Shown here one piece after another: positions 43,443 to 51,509 of a stretch of 64,000 nt of DNA. The position numbers and the translations under genes are program-made. Position 1 is the stretch's first letter. Each line of letters opens with the position of its first letter. The DNA comes from Vicinamibacterales bacterium (lineage in GTDB: Bacteria; Acidobacteriota; Vicinamibacteria; Vicinamibacterales; UBA2999), in the NCBI GenBank assembly GCA_041394705.1, contig JAWKHS010000008.1:124001-188000 (forward strand), given 5' to 3'. The notes beneath the pieces are model-generated. The model was not told where the DNA came from. It saw only the letters and a list, made by a program, of their open reading frames with translations, and did not search any database.

Positions 43443-43901
43443 TCAACGCCGTGGCTTCGGTTGTGGCTTGTCCTTGAAGGGGTTGTGGATCGCGAGACCG
43501 GCAATGGACTGTCGGTCGTTCAGGTCCTCAGACACAACACGAGCCGCTCCGGCCCGAGAGGCGACGGCGATGATCAAGGCGTCCCAGAATCCGATGCGCG
43601 CCTGATCCTCGATCTTGAAGGCAGACGTGAGATCGTTCGTGGTGATGCCGTCAACGCACCAGGGCGCGTACGTGTCGACAACACTCCTTGCCTCGGGCTT
43701 CGTCAGCGGCTTCCGGATCTTGCGCGTGGCATTGACGTAGAACTCCTGCAGCACCTGGGTGCTGAGCATCCCAGCGCGCTCAACCCACAGCGTACGAAGC
43801 AGCTCCTTCGCAATCTCGTGCTTGCGCGCAGCGTCGACGTCATGCGCGTAGATCAGAACGTTCGTATCAACGAACGTTCTATCGCTCGTGCCACTCGTCA
43901 C
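43443..43901 (-). CDS. vapC: PIN-domain toxin (VapC family)
   Basis: 152 residues. PIN-domain ribonuclease with the acidic residues in FVDTNVLIYAHD, LQEFYVNA, FWDALIIA and SEDLND. It probably cleaves tRNA or rRNA when freed from its antitoxin. The GTG at 43901 was chosen because GAGG precedes it by six bases, and it overlaps the antitoxin stop by 23 bp. A GTG at 43922 is in frame. It is less GC-rich than its surroundings. Confidence 0.9.
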   Translation of the reverse strand: MTSGTSDRTFVDTNVLIYAHDVDAARKHEIAKELLRTLWVERAGMLSTQVLQEFYVNATRKIRKPLTKPEARSVVDTYAPWCVDGITTNDLTSAFKIEDQARIGFWDALIIAVASRAGAARVVSEDLNDRQSIAGLAIHNPFKDKPQPKPRR

Positions 43902-44130
43902 GCGTCGCCTCGATTCGCCCACCCAGATGGAATCCGCTGTCCAGGAGCGCGAGTGCTCGACGCTGCGCTTGCTCGTAGACGTCGTCCTCTCCTACCAGCG
44001 TTTCGATGTGCTGGGCCAGGAGTCCACTGATCGACGTATTCCGCTTGGCGGCAAGCACCTTCGCCCGCCGCAGGAGGCGACGATCCAGCCGGATCGTGAT
44101 GTTCTGGGTCGTGGACTCGGTTGCAGACAC
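43879..44130 (-). CDS. Ribbon-helix-helix antitoxin
   Basis: 83 residues. The N-terminal beta strand NITIRLDRRLLRRAKVLAAKRNTS and helix SISGLLAQHIETL are a CopG/RHH DNA-binding fold; the C-terminal tail (EATRDEWHER) is the toxin-neutralising type. The GTG start has a very strong GCAGGAGGT ribosome site. It probably represses its own promoter through the palindrome just upstream. Cognate pair with the PIN toxin. Confidence 0.88.
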   Translation of the reverse strand: MSATESTTQNITIRLDRRLLRRAKVLAAKRNTSISGLLAQHIETLVGEDDVYEQAQRRALALLDSGFHLGGRIEATRDEWHER

Positions 44131-44144
44131 GGCTGGCGACCTCC

Positions 44145-44163
44145 TGCACGTATTATACGTGCA
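44145..44163 (-). promoter_or_regulatory. Toxin-antitoxin operator with TATAAT core
   Basis: A perfect palindrome with 9-bp arms (44145-44153 and 44155-44163, TGCACGTAT type) around one base. Its centre contains a consensus -10, TATAAT, on the minus strand (44152-44157). Binding of the RHH antitoxin here would block RNA polymerase. A further GCACGTG half-site follows at 44164-44170. Confidence 0.65.
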
Positions 44164-44578
44164 GCACGTGTAGCGCGTGGCCCGGGCGGGAGAAGTACCC
44201 TCGGGGATGCATGCGACTGCTCAGGCGGCATCTTGGAGGCGAGCCGCGACAGTGGCGTGGTCTGTGGGAGTCCCGGTTCGGTGCCGGTGGGCAGCCGAGC
44301 GAAGAACCTCAGCACCGCGAGCGCATCACGGGCCGGGGCCGCAGCCGGCCAGGACGCTGCTCCGATCCTTGGTGCGCCCTGTTTGATGCCGCTGCGCAGG
44401 TGACGGCATGCACCATTTGTACGCGAGCCCAGTTCAACTGATATTCCAGCCCCAACTCCCGTTCCGGCGCCCACGTTCTTCCCACAAGATCTCCATGATC
44501 TGTGGCCGATGTCCCTGCGCCAGCGCTCTCGGGTCCGGATATGATGCCCCCGCCCCGGGGTGACCGCAGGAGGTGTTC
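44164..44578. other. Gap without a recognised gene
   Basis: About 415 bp between the divergent antitoxin and TIR genes. It holds the operator half-site, a GC-rich imperfect inverted repeat near 44333-44350, and a TATGAT candidate -10 (44540-44545) for the TIR gene. Short open frames on both strands have no protein-like features; decayed coding sequence is possible. Confidence 0.5.
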
Positions 44579-45952
44579 GTGGGCACAGACACCGAACGCG
44601 CAGCGGACGTCTTCGTCTCGTACTCACGGGAAGACCTCGACTTCGCGCGGCGTGTTCAGCGCGAGTGCCAGGCCGCCGGCGTCCAACCGTGGGTGGATAT
44701 CGACGGACTCTTCGCCGGGGAGCGGTTTTGGCCTGAGATCTGTCGGGCCATTGATTCAGCCGCAGCGTTCGTCTTCGTCATCACCCCCGAGAGTCTCCAA
44801 TCCGAGTTCTGCCGGCGCGAGCTCGATTGGGCCGTCATGCGCCAGAAGCGAATCGTCCCGGTGTGCCGCCGGCACGTCGACGATGCGGCCGTTCCGCCTC
44901 CGCTTGCCGAACGCCAATGGGTGTTCTTCCGCCCGCAGGACGACGCGTCGCATGCCCAGGCGCAGCTCCTGCAAGCCGTGCGCGCCGACTGGGCGTGGCT
45001 CCGAGAACACGCGAGACTGACGGTGCGGATTGAGGAGTGGGAGGCCAAGAGCCGCGACACTTCGCTCTTGCTCCGCGGACGGGAACTTCGGCGCGCAGAG
45101 GAATTTCTCGCGGGCCCACCGCCTCCGAATAGCCGTGTTGCCTCCGGACAACGGGAGTTCGTACGCCTCAGCCGAATGGCCGCCAGGAAGCGGAGGCTGA
45201 TACTGGCAGGCTCGTCGGCGCTTGCGGTGATGCTGATTGGTGCGGCATCGTGGACCGCGTTCGTGCGCCAGCTCGATCTCAACAACGCCGACGCTCGGAC
45301 CAATGCCAGTGAGGAACGAATTGCAGCCCTCGCCCGCGCCGAGCGCATCTGTGCCTGGCTGCCCGTCTCGCTCAAGGCCTGCGACGAAGTGACAATCAAC
45401 CTCGGGGTCGCGGATCTCGGTGGTCTGCGGTACGAAGAGGGGCTGCAGCGCCTGTCGTCCTTCATCGATGGCAGCGCGGGGCCAGCACTGGACGACGACG
45501 ACCTGCGACTGGTGGCAGTCGCGCATCAGAGCCGGGCGTACAGCCTGATCATGCAGGCGGCGGCCGAGGCGGAGCCATCAGTGCGACGGCGACAGTACGA
45601 ACAGGCACAAGCGGATGTTGACGACGCGACGCGCCTCTATGATCGTGTGGCACCGAGTCCGGACGATCCGCCATTGACGATCACGCAAGCACGAATCGAT
45701 ATCGGCCGCGGCGAATGGCTCAAGGCCCTCGACGACCTTGACCGCGCGGCGATGCGAAGCCTGGACGTCACGATTCCGCTGCTACGGTCGCTGGCTGCGC
45801 ACTGCCTGAGCAAGCGGCCCCAGCAAGAGCACTATCGTGACGACAGCCGCCGCTGGCTCCAGGAGTACATGAATCACCTGCCCGACGGCGTGAAGGATCC
45901 GCACTGGATCGAAAACCGCGAGTACTACGCAAGGATGGGTGCCCAATGCTGA
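44579..45952 (+). CDS. TIR-domain membrane protein
   Basis: 457 residues. TIR domain at residues ~9-120: VFVSYSREDLDFARRV, QPWVDIDGLFAGERF, AFVFVITPESLQSEFCRREL with the conserved glutamate (Glu81) that is catalytic in TIR NADases. A linker (SLLLRGRELRRAEEFLA; FVRLSRMAARKRR) is the type found in bacterial TIR/caspase-WD40 proteins, then one transmembrane helix (~207-228). A C-terminal ~220-residue helical, TPR-like domain sits where others carry WD40 repeats, probably outside the cytoplasm. The GTG at 44579 is set by AGGAGG five bases upstream. It overlaps the PAN-domain gene by 7 bp. NAD-cleaving immune effector or scaffold are both possible. Confidence 0.85.
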   Translation: MGTDTERAADVFVSYSREDLDFARRVQRECQAAGVQPWVDIDGLFAGERFWPEICRAIDSAAAFVFVITPESLQSEFCRRELDWAVMRQKRIVPVCRRHVDDAAVPPPLAERQWVFFRPQDDASHAQAQLLQAVRADWAWLREHARLTVRIEEWEAKSRDTSLLLRGRELRRAEEFLAGPPPPNSRVASGQREFVRLSRMAARKRRLILAGSSALAVMLIGAASWTAFVRQLDLNNADARTNASEERIAALARAERICAWLPVSLKACDEVTINLGVADLGGLRYEEGLQRLSSFIDGSAGPALDDDDLRLVAVAHQSRAYSLIMQAAAEAEPSVRRRQYEQAQADVDDATRLYDRVAPSPDDPPLTITQARIDIGRGEWLKALDDLDRAAMRSLDVTIPLLRSLAAHCLSKRPQQEHYRDDSRRWLQEYMNHLPDGVKDPHWIENREYYARMGAQC

Positions 45953-46614
45953 AGCTGCTGCAGATCTCGGCGATATCCTTGATGGCCGTGGCGGCGGTCC
46001 CGTCTGCACTTCACGCGCAGATGCTTGCCGCGGAAGTCGACTGGGTGCTGGGCACGGTCAGAAGACCGTCGAACCTCAGGGCCGGCGAGTCGATTGCCGT
46101 GAGTTCCGAGGTGCAGGCCGGGGACGACGGCCTGATCATGCTCAGCCAGTCCTGGAGGGTCGGCGGCGAGACCTGTGTGTCGGCGACGGTCGTCGCTTAT
46201 GGAGCGTCCTATACGGTCCGCGACGACTCGACGCCAGGGCGGTGTGTCGCGACAACCCCGCGGATTCCGACTCCGGGCAGACCCTCGATTGGGACGTTGC
46301 GAGTCCTACGGGCCAAAGCGGATGAGGTCTCGGACTCGGACTTCGATCGATGGACCGAGACGAACCGGCAACGGGCCCCCAGGCCGATGCGACCGGACCA
46401 CATGGAGGCGGTCGTTCACGGGCTGGCGTTTCGAGGCGGCGACTATGACAGCGCGCCAACTCGGACGGCAGCGGAGTGCTCGGCGCGCTGCAGCGCCGAT
46501 TCCGTGTGCGTGGCGGCGACGTTCATCTACAGCCAGAACCTGTGCTGGCTGAAGAACACCGTGCCACCGTCGGTGCCGCATTCCGACATGGCGTCCGTCG
46601 TCAAGCGCAGATAG
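45946..46614 (+). CDS. Secreted FecR-like plus PAN-domain protein
   Basis: 222 residues. Signal peptide (MLKLLQISAISLMAVAAVPSALHAQ). Residues ~28-90 resemble a FecR-type beta domain (GTVRRPSNLRAGESIAVSSEV). Residues ~154-222 are a PAN/apple domain with its cysteines (ECSARCSADSVCVAATF; NLCWLKN), a ligand-binding module for proteins or glycans. It is translated with the TIR gene (7-bp overlap). With that partner's extracytoplasmic helical domain it could form a periplasmic sensing unit; this is inference. Confidence 0.8.
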   Translation: MLKLLQISAISLMAVAAVPSALHAQMLAAEVDWVLGTVRRPSNLRAGESIAVSSEVQAGDDGLIMLSQSWRVGGETCVSATVVAYGASYTVRDDSTPGRCVATTPRIPTPGRPSIGTLRVLRAKADEVSDSDFDRWTETNRQRAPRPMRPDHMEAVVHGLAFRGGDYDSAPTRTAAECSARCSADSVCVAATFIYSQNLCWLKNTVPPSVPHSDMASVVKRR

Positions 46615-47109
46615 TGCGACGCCGGAGCGATCGGCGCGATGCCATGGCGAATCCCGGAGTCCGGGCGTCGCACGTGAGGGCACATGGCGGCTTGAATGGC
46701 CGTTGCGCGCCCAAATCGGCGGACGGTGGAACATCGTTCGCCGTCCAGGGTCCAAGCGTACATGCCGCGTCGTCTCCTGTTGTCCGTGTTCGCCGCCGCG
46801 GCGTGCCCGCCCGGGACGCGGCCGCGTGCTTCTGCGGCGGGCTCACGAATCCGTGCGCAACGCGGTGGTCCGAGGACCGGGCGCCCGTGCCCTTCGAGCG
46901 CACGGTCGAGTCGATCGAGACCCGCGTGATCGACGAGGTGCTGGAGACGGGCGGCATCGCGCGGGTGCCGCCGCGCGAGATGCGGGAAGTGCGCTTCCGC
47001 GACGCTGACCTTCAACGCCGGCGTCCGCTACTTCGTCTACGCGATCGGGTCGCTCAGCGGCGGCACGTTCGACTTCTCGTCCAGGCGGTCCAGTAGCGGC
47101 GAGGCGCGG
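46615..47109. other. Low-coding stretch with decayed sequence
   Basis: 495 bp between the PAN-domain gene and the convergent permease. There is no intact gene. It includes the probable gene remnant listed separately. Confidence 0.5.
46762..47096 (+). pseudogene. Remnant of a secreted protein, several frameshifts
   Basis: An ATG opens a signal-peptide-like start (MPRRLLLSVFAAAA). A second frame then gives protein-like text (FERTVESIETRVIDEVLETGG, REVRFRD). From about 47002 the first frame gives TLTFNAGVRYFVYAIGSLSGGTFDF, and a shift back gives LVQAVQ and a TAG at 47094. At least three frame changes would be needed. The family is not recognised. Decay or sequence error. Confidence 0.3.
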
Positions 47110-49545
47110 CTATGACGCGCGCAGTGCTTCCGCCGGATCGACGGCGGCGGCGCTGCGCGCCGGCAGCCAGGTGGCGATGACGGCGAGCGCCACGACGCCG
47201 AGTGACACTCCCGCCAGCGTCGCCGGGTCGCCGGGCGCGACGCCGAAGAGCAGCGATGCCAGCAGGCCGCCCGACGCCACGCTGAGCGCCGCGCCCAGCA
47301 GGGCACCCGCGACCGCCAGTCGCGTGCCGCCGCCGACGAGTGACCCCACCACGCCCGTGGCGGTGGCGCCGAGCGCCAGGCGGATGGCGATGTCGCGCTG
47401 ACGGCGGCGCACCTGGCGGTGCACGATCGCGACCAGTCCCACGAGGGCGAGCAGCACGCCGGCACCGCCGACCCCGGCGAGCACGCGCGCCAGCAGCGTC
47501 TCGCGCGCGAACGCACCGGCGATGCGGACCTCGAGCGGCAGCACGGCGCCGAGCGGCAGTGACGCGTCCACGCCGGTGACGACCTGCCGGATCCCCGGCG
47601 CGACGGCCGCCGCGGGCAGGGTGGCCCGCACGGCGAGCTGCAACTCGTGGCTGATCCAGAAGAACACCTCGCCGGGTGTCTGGGTGATGGGCAGCCAGAC
47701 CTCCGGTATCGCAGCCCCCCGGGGACCCTGGTCGCGCGAGTCGCCGGCGACGCCGACCACGTGCCAGACGCGGGTGCCGTCGGGGCCGTTGAACACGGGC
47801 GCGCCGAAGACCACGTCGCGGCCGACCGGCGACGCCCCCGGCGTGAGCAGGGCGGCGAGCGCCTCGTTCACGATCACGACCGGCCGGCCGTCGGCGGTGT
47901 CGCCACGCGCGATGTCGCGTCCGTCGACGAGTCGGACCCCCATCGTGCCCGCGTAGCCCGGGCTCACCAGGCGCACCCTGGACTGGCGGTCCACGCCGGG
48001 AAGCACCGGCACGCCGGCCAGCATCACGTCCGAGCCGGCACTGCCGCCGGCATAGGGCACGCGCGAGGCCACGGCCGCGGCGGTGACGCCGGGCAGCGCG
48101 CCGACGCCGGCGACGACACGATCGATCGCCTGCGCGATCGCGGCCGGGTCGCGGTAGCTGGCCGCGGGCAGCGCCAGGCTGGCCGTCATCACGCCGCGGG
48201 CGTCGTAGCCGCGCGGCGCCGCGTCGAGGGCGATGGCGGTCCGGGTCATCAGGGTGCCCGCGCACGCGAGCGCGACGGCCAGGGCCACCTGGGCGGCCAC
48301 GAAGAGCCGTCCGAGCCGTTCGCCTGCGGCCGTCACGCCGCCGCCCGCCGCCACGCGGAGCGTCGACATCAGATCCACGCGCGCCGCCCGCAGCGCCGGC
48401 AGCAGGCCCGTGGCCAGCGTGACGAGCACCACCGACGCGGCCCCCGCCGCCGCCGTGGCCAGATCGACGCGGATGTCCTCGAGCCGCGGCAGATCCGCCG
48501 GCAGCCACGCCCGCGACGCATCGACCAGCCACCACGAGAGCAGCAGTCCACCGGCCGTCGAGATCACCGCCAGCACCGCTGCTTCCGTGATCATCTGGCG
48601 GGCGATGCGCCAGCCGCTGGCACCGAGCGACGCGCGCAGCGCGAGCTCGGCCTGCCGATCCTGCGCACGCGTCAGGAGCAGCGAGGCGACGTTCACGCAG
48701 GCGATGAGCACCAGCAGCACGACGCCGCCGAGCAGCAGCAGCACGCCGGCGCGGTAGCGACGGACGAGGGCGTCGTCGAGCGGCGTCACCCGGACCCCGA
48801 GGCGCGACCCGTCGTTGGCCCGCAGATCGAGCCGCTCGCCGATGGCCGCCATCTCGCGTTCCGCCATCGACGCCGTCGCGGCGTCGGCCAGCCGGCCGAT
48901 GGCCTCGAGGTAGCGCGGGCCCGTGTTCTCCCGATCGGAGGGCGCGAGGGCCAGCGGTGCCCACCAGGCGGCATCGGGCACGAGCGTGGACGCCACGGGA
49001 GGCAGCACGCCGACGATCGTCGCCGGCCGCCCGTCGACGACCAGCGCGCGGCCGATGACGTCGTCGGCCGCGCCGTAGCGGGTCTGCCAGGTGTCGTACG
49101 AGACGAGGAGCACGCGCGGCGCGCCGGGGACGTCGTCGGACGGCGCGATCGCCCGGCCGCGGACGACGGGGACGCCCAGCACGTCGTGCATGGACGCGCT
49201 CACCAGGGCGCCGGGCAGGTGCTCGGCGCCGTCGCCATCCGACACCGCTGCCGTGACGGGCCGCACGGCCGCGAGCGCCGCCACGGTGCGCGCGTCGGCC
49301 TGCCATGTGAGCAGGGCTCCGGGGGAAACGCGCCCCACGTCGGCGCCGGACACCGACTCGACCCACACGAGGCGGGACGGCTCGGGGACGTCCAACGGTC
49401 GCCACACGACGCTCCAGGCCAGGGTGAAGACGGCCAGCGCCACGCCAAGTCCGCCCGCCAGCGTGAGCACCACGGCGGCCGGCATCACGGGGCGTCGCAT
49501 CCAGTGGCGCAGGGCGTGGTGGAGATCGTGTCGCAGGACGTCCAT
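47110..49545 (-). CDS. ADOP-type MacB/FtsX ABC permease
   Basis: 811 residues with the acidobacterial duplicated-permease layout: N-terminal helix (VVLTLAGGLGVALAVFTLAW), MacB periplasmic core domain (residues ~60-250), FtsX-like three-helix block (LLLLGGVVLLVLIACVNVASLLLTRA), a second periplasmic core, and a second FtsX block ending ARSAAAVDPAEALRAS. No ATPase domain; the partner ATPase is not adjacent. Likely lipoprotein/peptide export or mechanotransmission. ATG at 49545 (MDVLRHDLHHALRHW). Confidence 0.92.
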   Translation of the reverse strand: MDVLRHDLHHALRHWMRRPVMPAAVVLTLAGGLGVALAVFTLAWSVVWRPLDVPEPSRLVWVESVSGADVGRVSPGALLTWQADARTVAALAAVRPVTAAVSDGDGAEHLPGALVSASMHDVLGVPVVRGRAIAPSDDVPGAPRVLLVSYDTWQTRYGAADDVIGRALVVDGRPATIVGVLPPVASTLVPDAAWWAPLALAPSDRENTGPRYLEAIGRLADAATASMAEREMAAIGERLDLRANDGSRLGVRVTPLDDALVRRYRAGVLLLLGGVVLLVLIACVNVASLLLTRAQDRQAELALRASLGASGWRIARQMITEAAVLAVISTAGGLLLSWWLVDASRAWLPADLPRLEDIRVDLATAAAGAASVVLVTLATGLLPALRAARVDLMSTLRVAAGGGVTAAGERLGRLFVAAQVALAVALACAGTLMTRTAIALDAAPRGYDARGVMTASLALPAASYRDPAAIAQAIDRVVAGVGALPGVTAAAVASRVPYAGGSAGSDVMLAGVPVLPGVDRQSRVRLVSPGYAGTMGVRLVDGRDIARGDTADGRPVVIVNEALAALLTPGASPVGRDVVFGAPVFNGPDGTRVWHVVGVAGDSRDQGPRGAAIPEVWLPITQTPGEVFFWISHELQLAVRATLPAAAVAPGIRQVVTGVDASLPLGAVLPLEVRIAGAFARETLLARVLAGVGGAGVLLALVGLVAIVHRQVRRRQRDIAIRLALGATATGVVGSLVGGGTRLAVAGALLGAALSVASGGLLASLLFGVAPGDPATLAGVSLGVVALAVIATWLPARSAAAVDPAEALRAS

Positions 49546-49866
49546 GTCGTCACAGAACAGCAAGGGGTGTACCCATCATCGGGCGCCGACGGCATCCGTC
49601 GGGACATGCCAGGAATCGCGCCGTTTCCGCGCGCCCGTGCACGCGCCCTCGGCGCGCCGGGCGCCGCGGGCGCTCTGGCGCGACGCCAGGCGCTGTTCCC
49701 GCGCGGACGTGCCGTCCCGAAAACGGACGGTTGCTCGCCGCCATGCCGGGGCGATCTCGGCCGACGCCGGTCGCACGCGCCGCACCCGCGCGGCGTGTCG
49801 GGTGTCGCGGGGCGCCGCGCGTGGCAGGCCCGTCAGGGTGACGAGAGGCGGGGACGAGGCCGCCGT
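49546..49866. other. Divergent gap with GC-rich palindromes
   Basis: 321 bp between the permease and the membrane-protein gene, probably holding both promoters. GC-only palindromic runs occur near 49640-49680. No gene seen. Confidence 0.5.
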
Positions 49867-50270
49867 GTGCGGCGTCTCACTGTCGTGGTCCGGACCGTGT
49901 CGCCACTCTGGCTCGTGCTGGCCGCCCACGCCGGCGTCACGTGGGCCATGACGGGCCTCATCTGGTTCGTACAGGTCGTGCACTACCCGTTGTTTGCGGC
50001 CGTAGGTCCGTCCGCGTTTCCGGCCTATCACGCCGCCCACACCAGGCTCACGACGCTGGTCGTGGCTCCGCTGATGCTCGCGGAAGCGGCACTGGCGTTG
50101 GGGCTGGTCGTCGCGCGTGTCGAGCCAGCGTGGGCCGTGTGGACGGGCGTGACGTTGCTGGGGGCGGTGTGGCTGGCGACGTTCGGGCTGTCGGTGCCGC
50201 GCCACGCTCGCCTGGACCCGCGCGGGCACTGCTGGCCGCGTGGCTTCTGAAGGACGCCATCCGCGGATGA
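49867..50270 (+). pseudogene. DUF1772-like membrane protein, 3' frameshift or deletion
   Basis: Four-helix membrane protein with the recurrent motif GLIWFVQVVHYPLFAAVG, YHAAHTRLTTLVVAPLMLAE and LSVPRHARL. The frame as sequenced stops at 50250. The -1 frame reads ALLAAWLLKDAIRG and ends at a TGA (50268-50270) overlapping the next ATG by 4 bp, which looks like the original end. A segment between about 50205 and 50240 seems shifted and shortened. The GTG at 49867 was chosen for GAGG upstream. Function unknown. Confidence 0.55.
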
Positions 50271-50500
50271 CGTCGTTCCTCCGCGCGATCCGCGCGCACG
50301 CGCCCGACCCCGGCAGGCCGCCGCGGCGGTGGGTGCTGGTGCTCTACGACCAGCTGCGGCCGGCGCATCCGCTGCTCGCGGGGCCGCCCGAAGACACCGG
50401 CGTCCTCTACATCGAGACCACGGCCAAGCCCTCCCGCCGGCCGTATCACGCGAAGAAACTCGTGCGGCTCCTGAGCGCGATGCGGCCCGCCGAACGGAGC
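50267..50500 (+). pseudogene. Truncated FeS-BCP photolyase-related gene
   Basis: About 75 codons match the N-terminus of the deoxyribodipyrimidine photolyase-related (DPRP, FeS-BCP) family: RWVLVLYDQLRPAHPLL, DTGVLYIETTAK, YHAKKLVRLLSAMR. The rest of the ~500-residue enzyme is missing; after LLSAMR the frame runs on with unrelated residues to 50833. It overlaps the upstream gene by 4 bp. No FAD or Fe-S region remains, so it is non-functional. Confidence 0.5.
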
Positions 50501-50724
50501 GCCGACGACTTCCTGGTCCATCGCGGTCGGCTTATCCGATCCCGCACCAAGAAGCTCATGGCCTTGAGCGTGGCCACTACCTGGCCGTCCCGGCCGATTC
50601 GCACCGGACTCTCGTTCAGGATGTCGAATTGGCAGGTGACGACGGCGCCCTGCGTACGGGCGGAAGATATTGCCAGCCGCTGGCCATCAAGATCGGCCAG
50701 GGTCGCAACCGGCCGTGGGCCGGG
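50501..50724 (+). other. Unassigned coding-like remnant
   Basis: A second frame on the plus strand reads protein-like (GHYLAVPADSHRTLVQDVEL, DGALRTGGRYCQPLAIKIG) but has no start and no recognised family. It looks like the 3' end of another gene fused to the photolyase remnant by a deletion. Confidence 0.25.
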
Positions 50725-51405
50725 TCACTCCGGGGGGCGATTGCCCCCCGGCGGTCTTGGCGTCGTCAGAGGCGCGGGAATCGGCACCTGCGGGCCGGGA
50801 ATGTACTCGACGAACGAGAAATCGTCGAAATAGTACGAGGCGTCGGGACGCCAGTCCGGACCAGACACGATGAGTTGCACCCCGTCGAAGGTGTAGTCGC
50901 CAGCCACGGTCCCGACGACCACGTTGTCCACGAGCGCTTCGTATCCCGTCGGGATGATGCGAAGTACGAACTGATGCCAGCCGAGGCTGCGCGCGACCGA
51001 TGACTGCGTCTGGCCAAGGCCTGGGCCATACCACACGTAGTTCGACCCGCTCCAATCGGCGACGCCCACCTGAAACGCTTCGGACGTCGCGGTGTTGTAG
51101 GCCGTGATGCTCGAATAGAGCGTCTGCTGTCCAGGAGCCGTGTCGTAGAACCAGACGGACATCGTGCCCCTGGTCCCCTGTGGGAACACGTGAGTCAGAT
51201 AGATGTATCGCTGCCCGCCCGGGGTCGATGACAACTTGAGGGACTGAAGGCCTGAATGGCTTTCGTCCGACGACAGCCGCGCGGTGCCGTTCTGTTCTGT
51301 CGGCACCCAGAACTCGAAGTCGTCATAGGCACTCTGCGCGGAGACGGCCACTGCGCCAGCGAGCACGAGCAGACATACGGCAACGGTCGTTGACATCTTC
51401 CGCAT
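50725..51405 (-). CDS. Secreted lectin/laminin-G-like protein
   Basis: 226 residues. Signal peptide (MSTTVAVCLLVLAGAVAVSAQ) then a single beta-rich domain (DDFEFWVPTEQNGTARLS, GTMSVWFYDTAPGQQTLY, YYFDDFSFVEYIPGP) like concanavalin-type carbohydrate-binding folds, and a Pro-rich tail. ATG at 51405 with GGAGGA five bases upstream. It is less GC-rich than neighbours. Ligand unknown. It follows the kinase gene on the same strand after about 100 bp. Confidence 0.72.
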   Translation of the reverse strand: MRKMSTTVAVCLLVLAGAVAVSAQSAYDDFEFWVPTEQNGTARLSSDESHSGLQSLKLSSTPGGQRYIYLTHVFPQGTRGTMSVWFYDTAPGQQTLYSSITAYNTATSEAFQVGVADWSGSNYVWYGPGLGQTQSSVARSLGWHQFVLRIIPTGYEALVDNVVVGTVAGDYTFDGVQLIVSGPDWRPDASYYFDDFSFVEYIPGPQVPIPAPLTTPRPPGGNRPPE

Positions 51406-51509
51406 GGCGTCCTCCTGTGGTTCGACGACGGTTGTATGTCCCGCATGCCACCCTGTCAAGGACAGTCTGACGGCAGGTCCGCGGAGACGACGAGCCAATC
51501 AGGCGGTGC

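Noticed and set aside
44579..45952. Thoeris ThsB or CBASS effector
   Set aside because: No ThsA (SIR2/SLOG) or cyclase gene is nearby, and the protein has a membrane helix and a large extra domain unlike ThsB.
43311..47109. Integrated element with attL/attR at tRNA-Ala
   Set aside because: No integrase and no second copy of the tRNA 3' end was found by eye; only composition and gene content hint at transfer.
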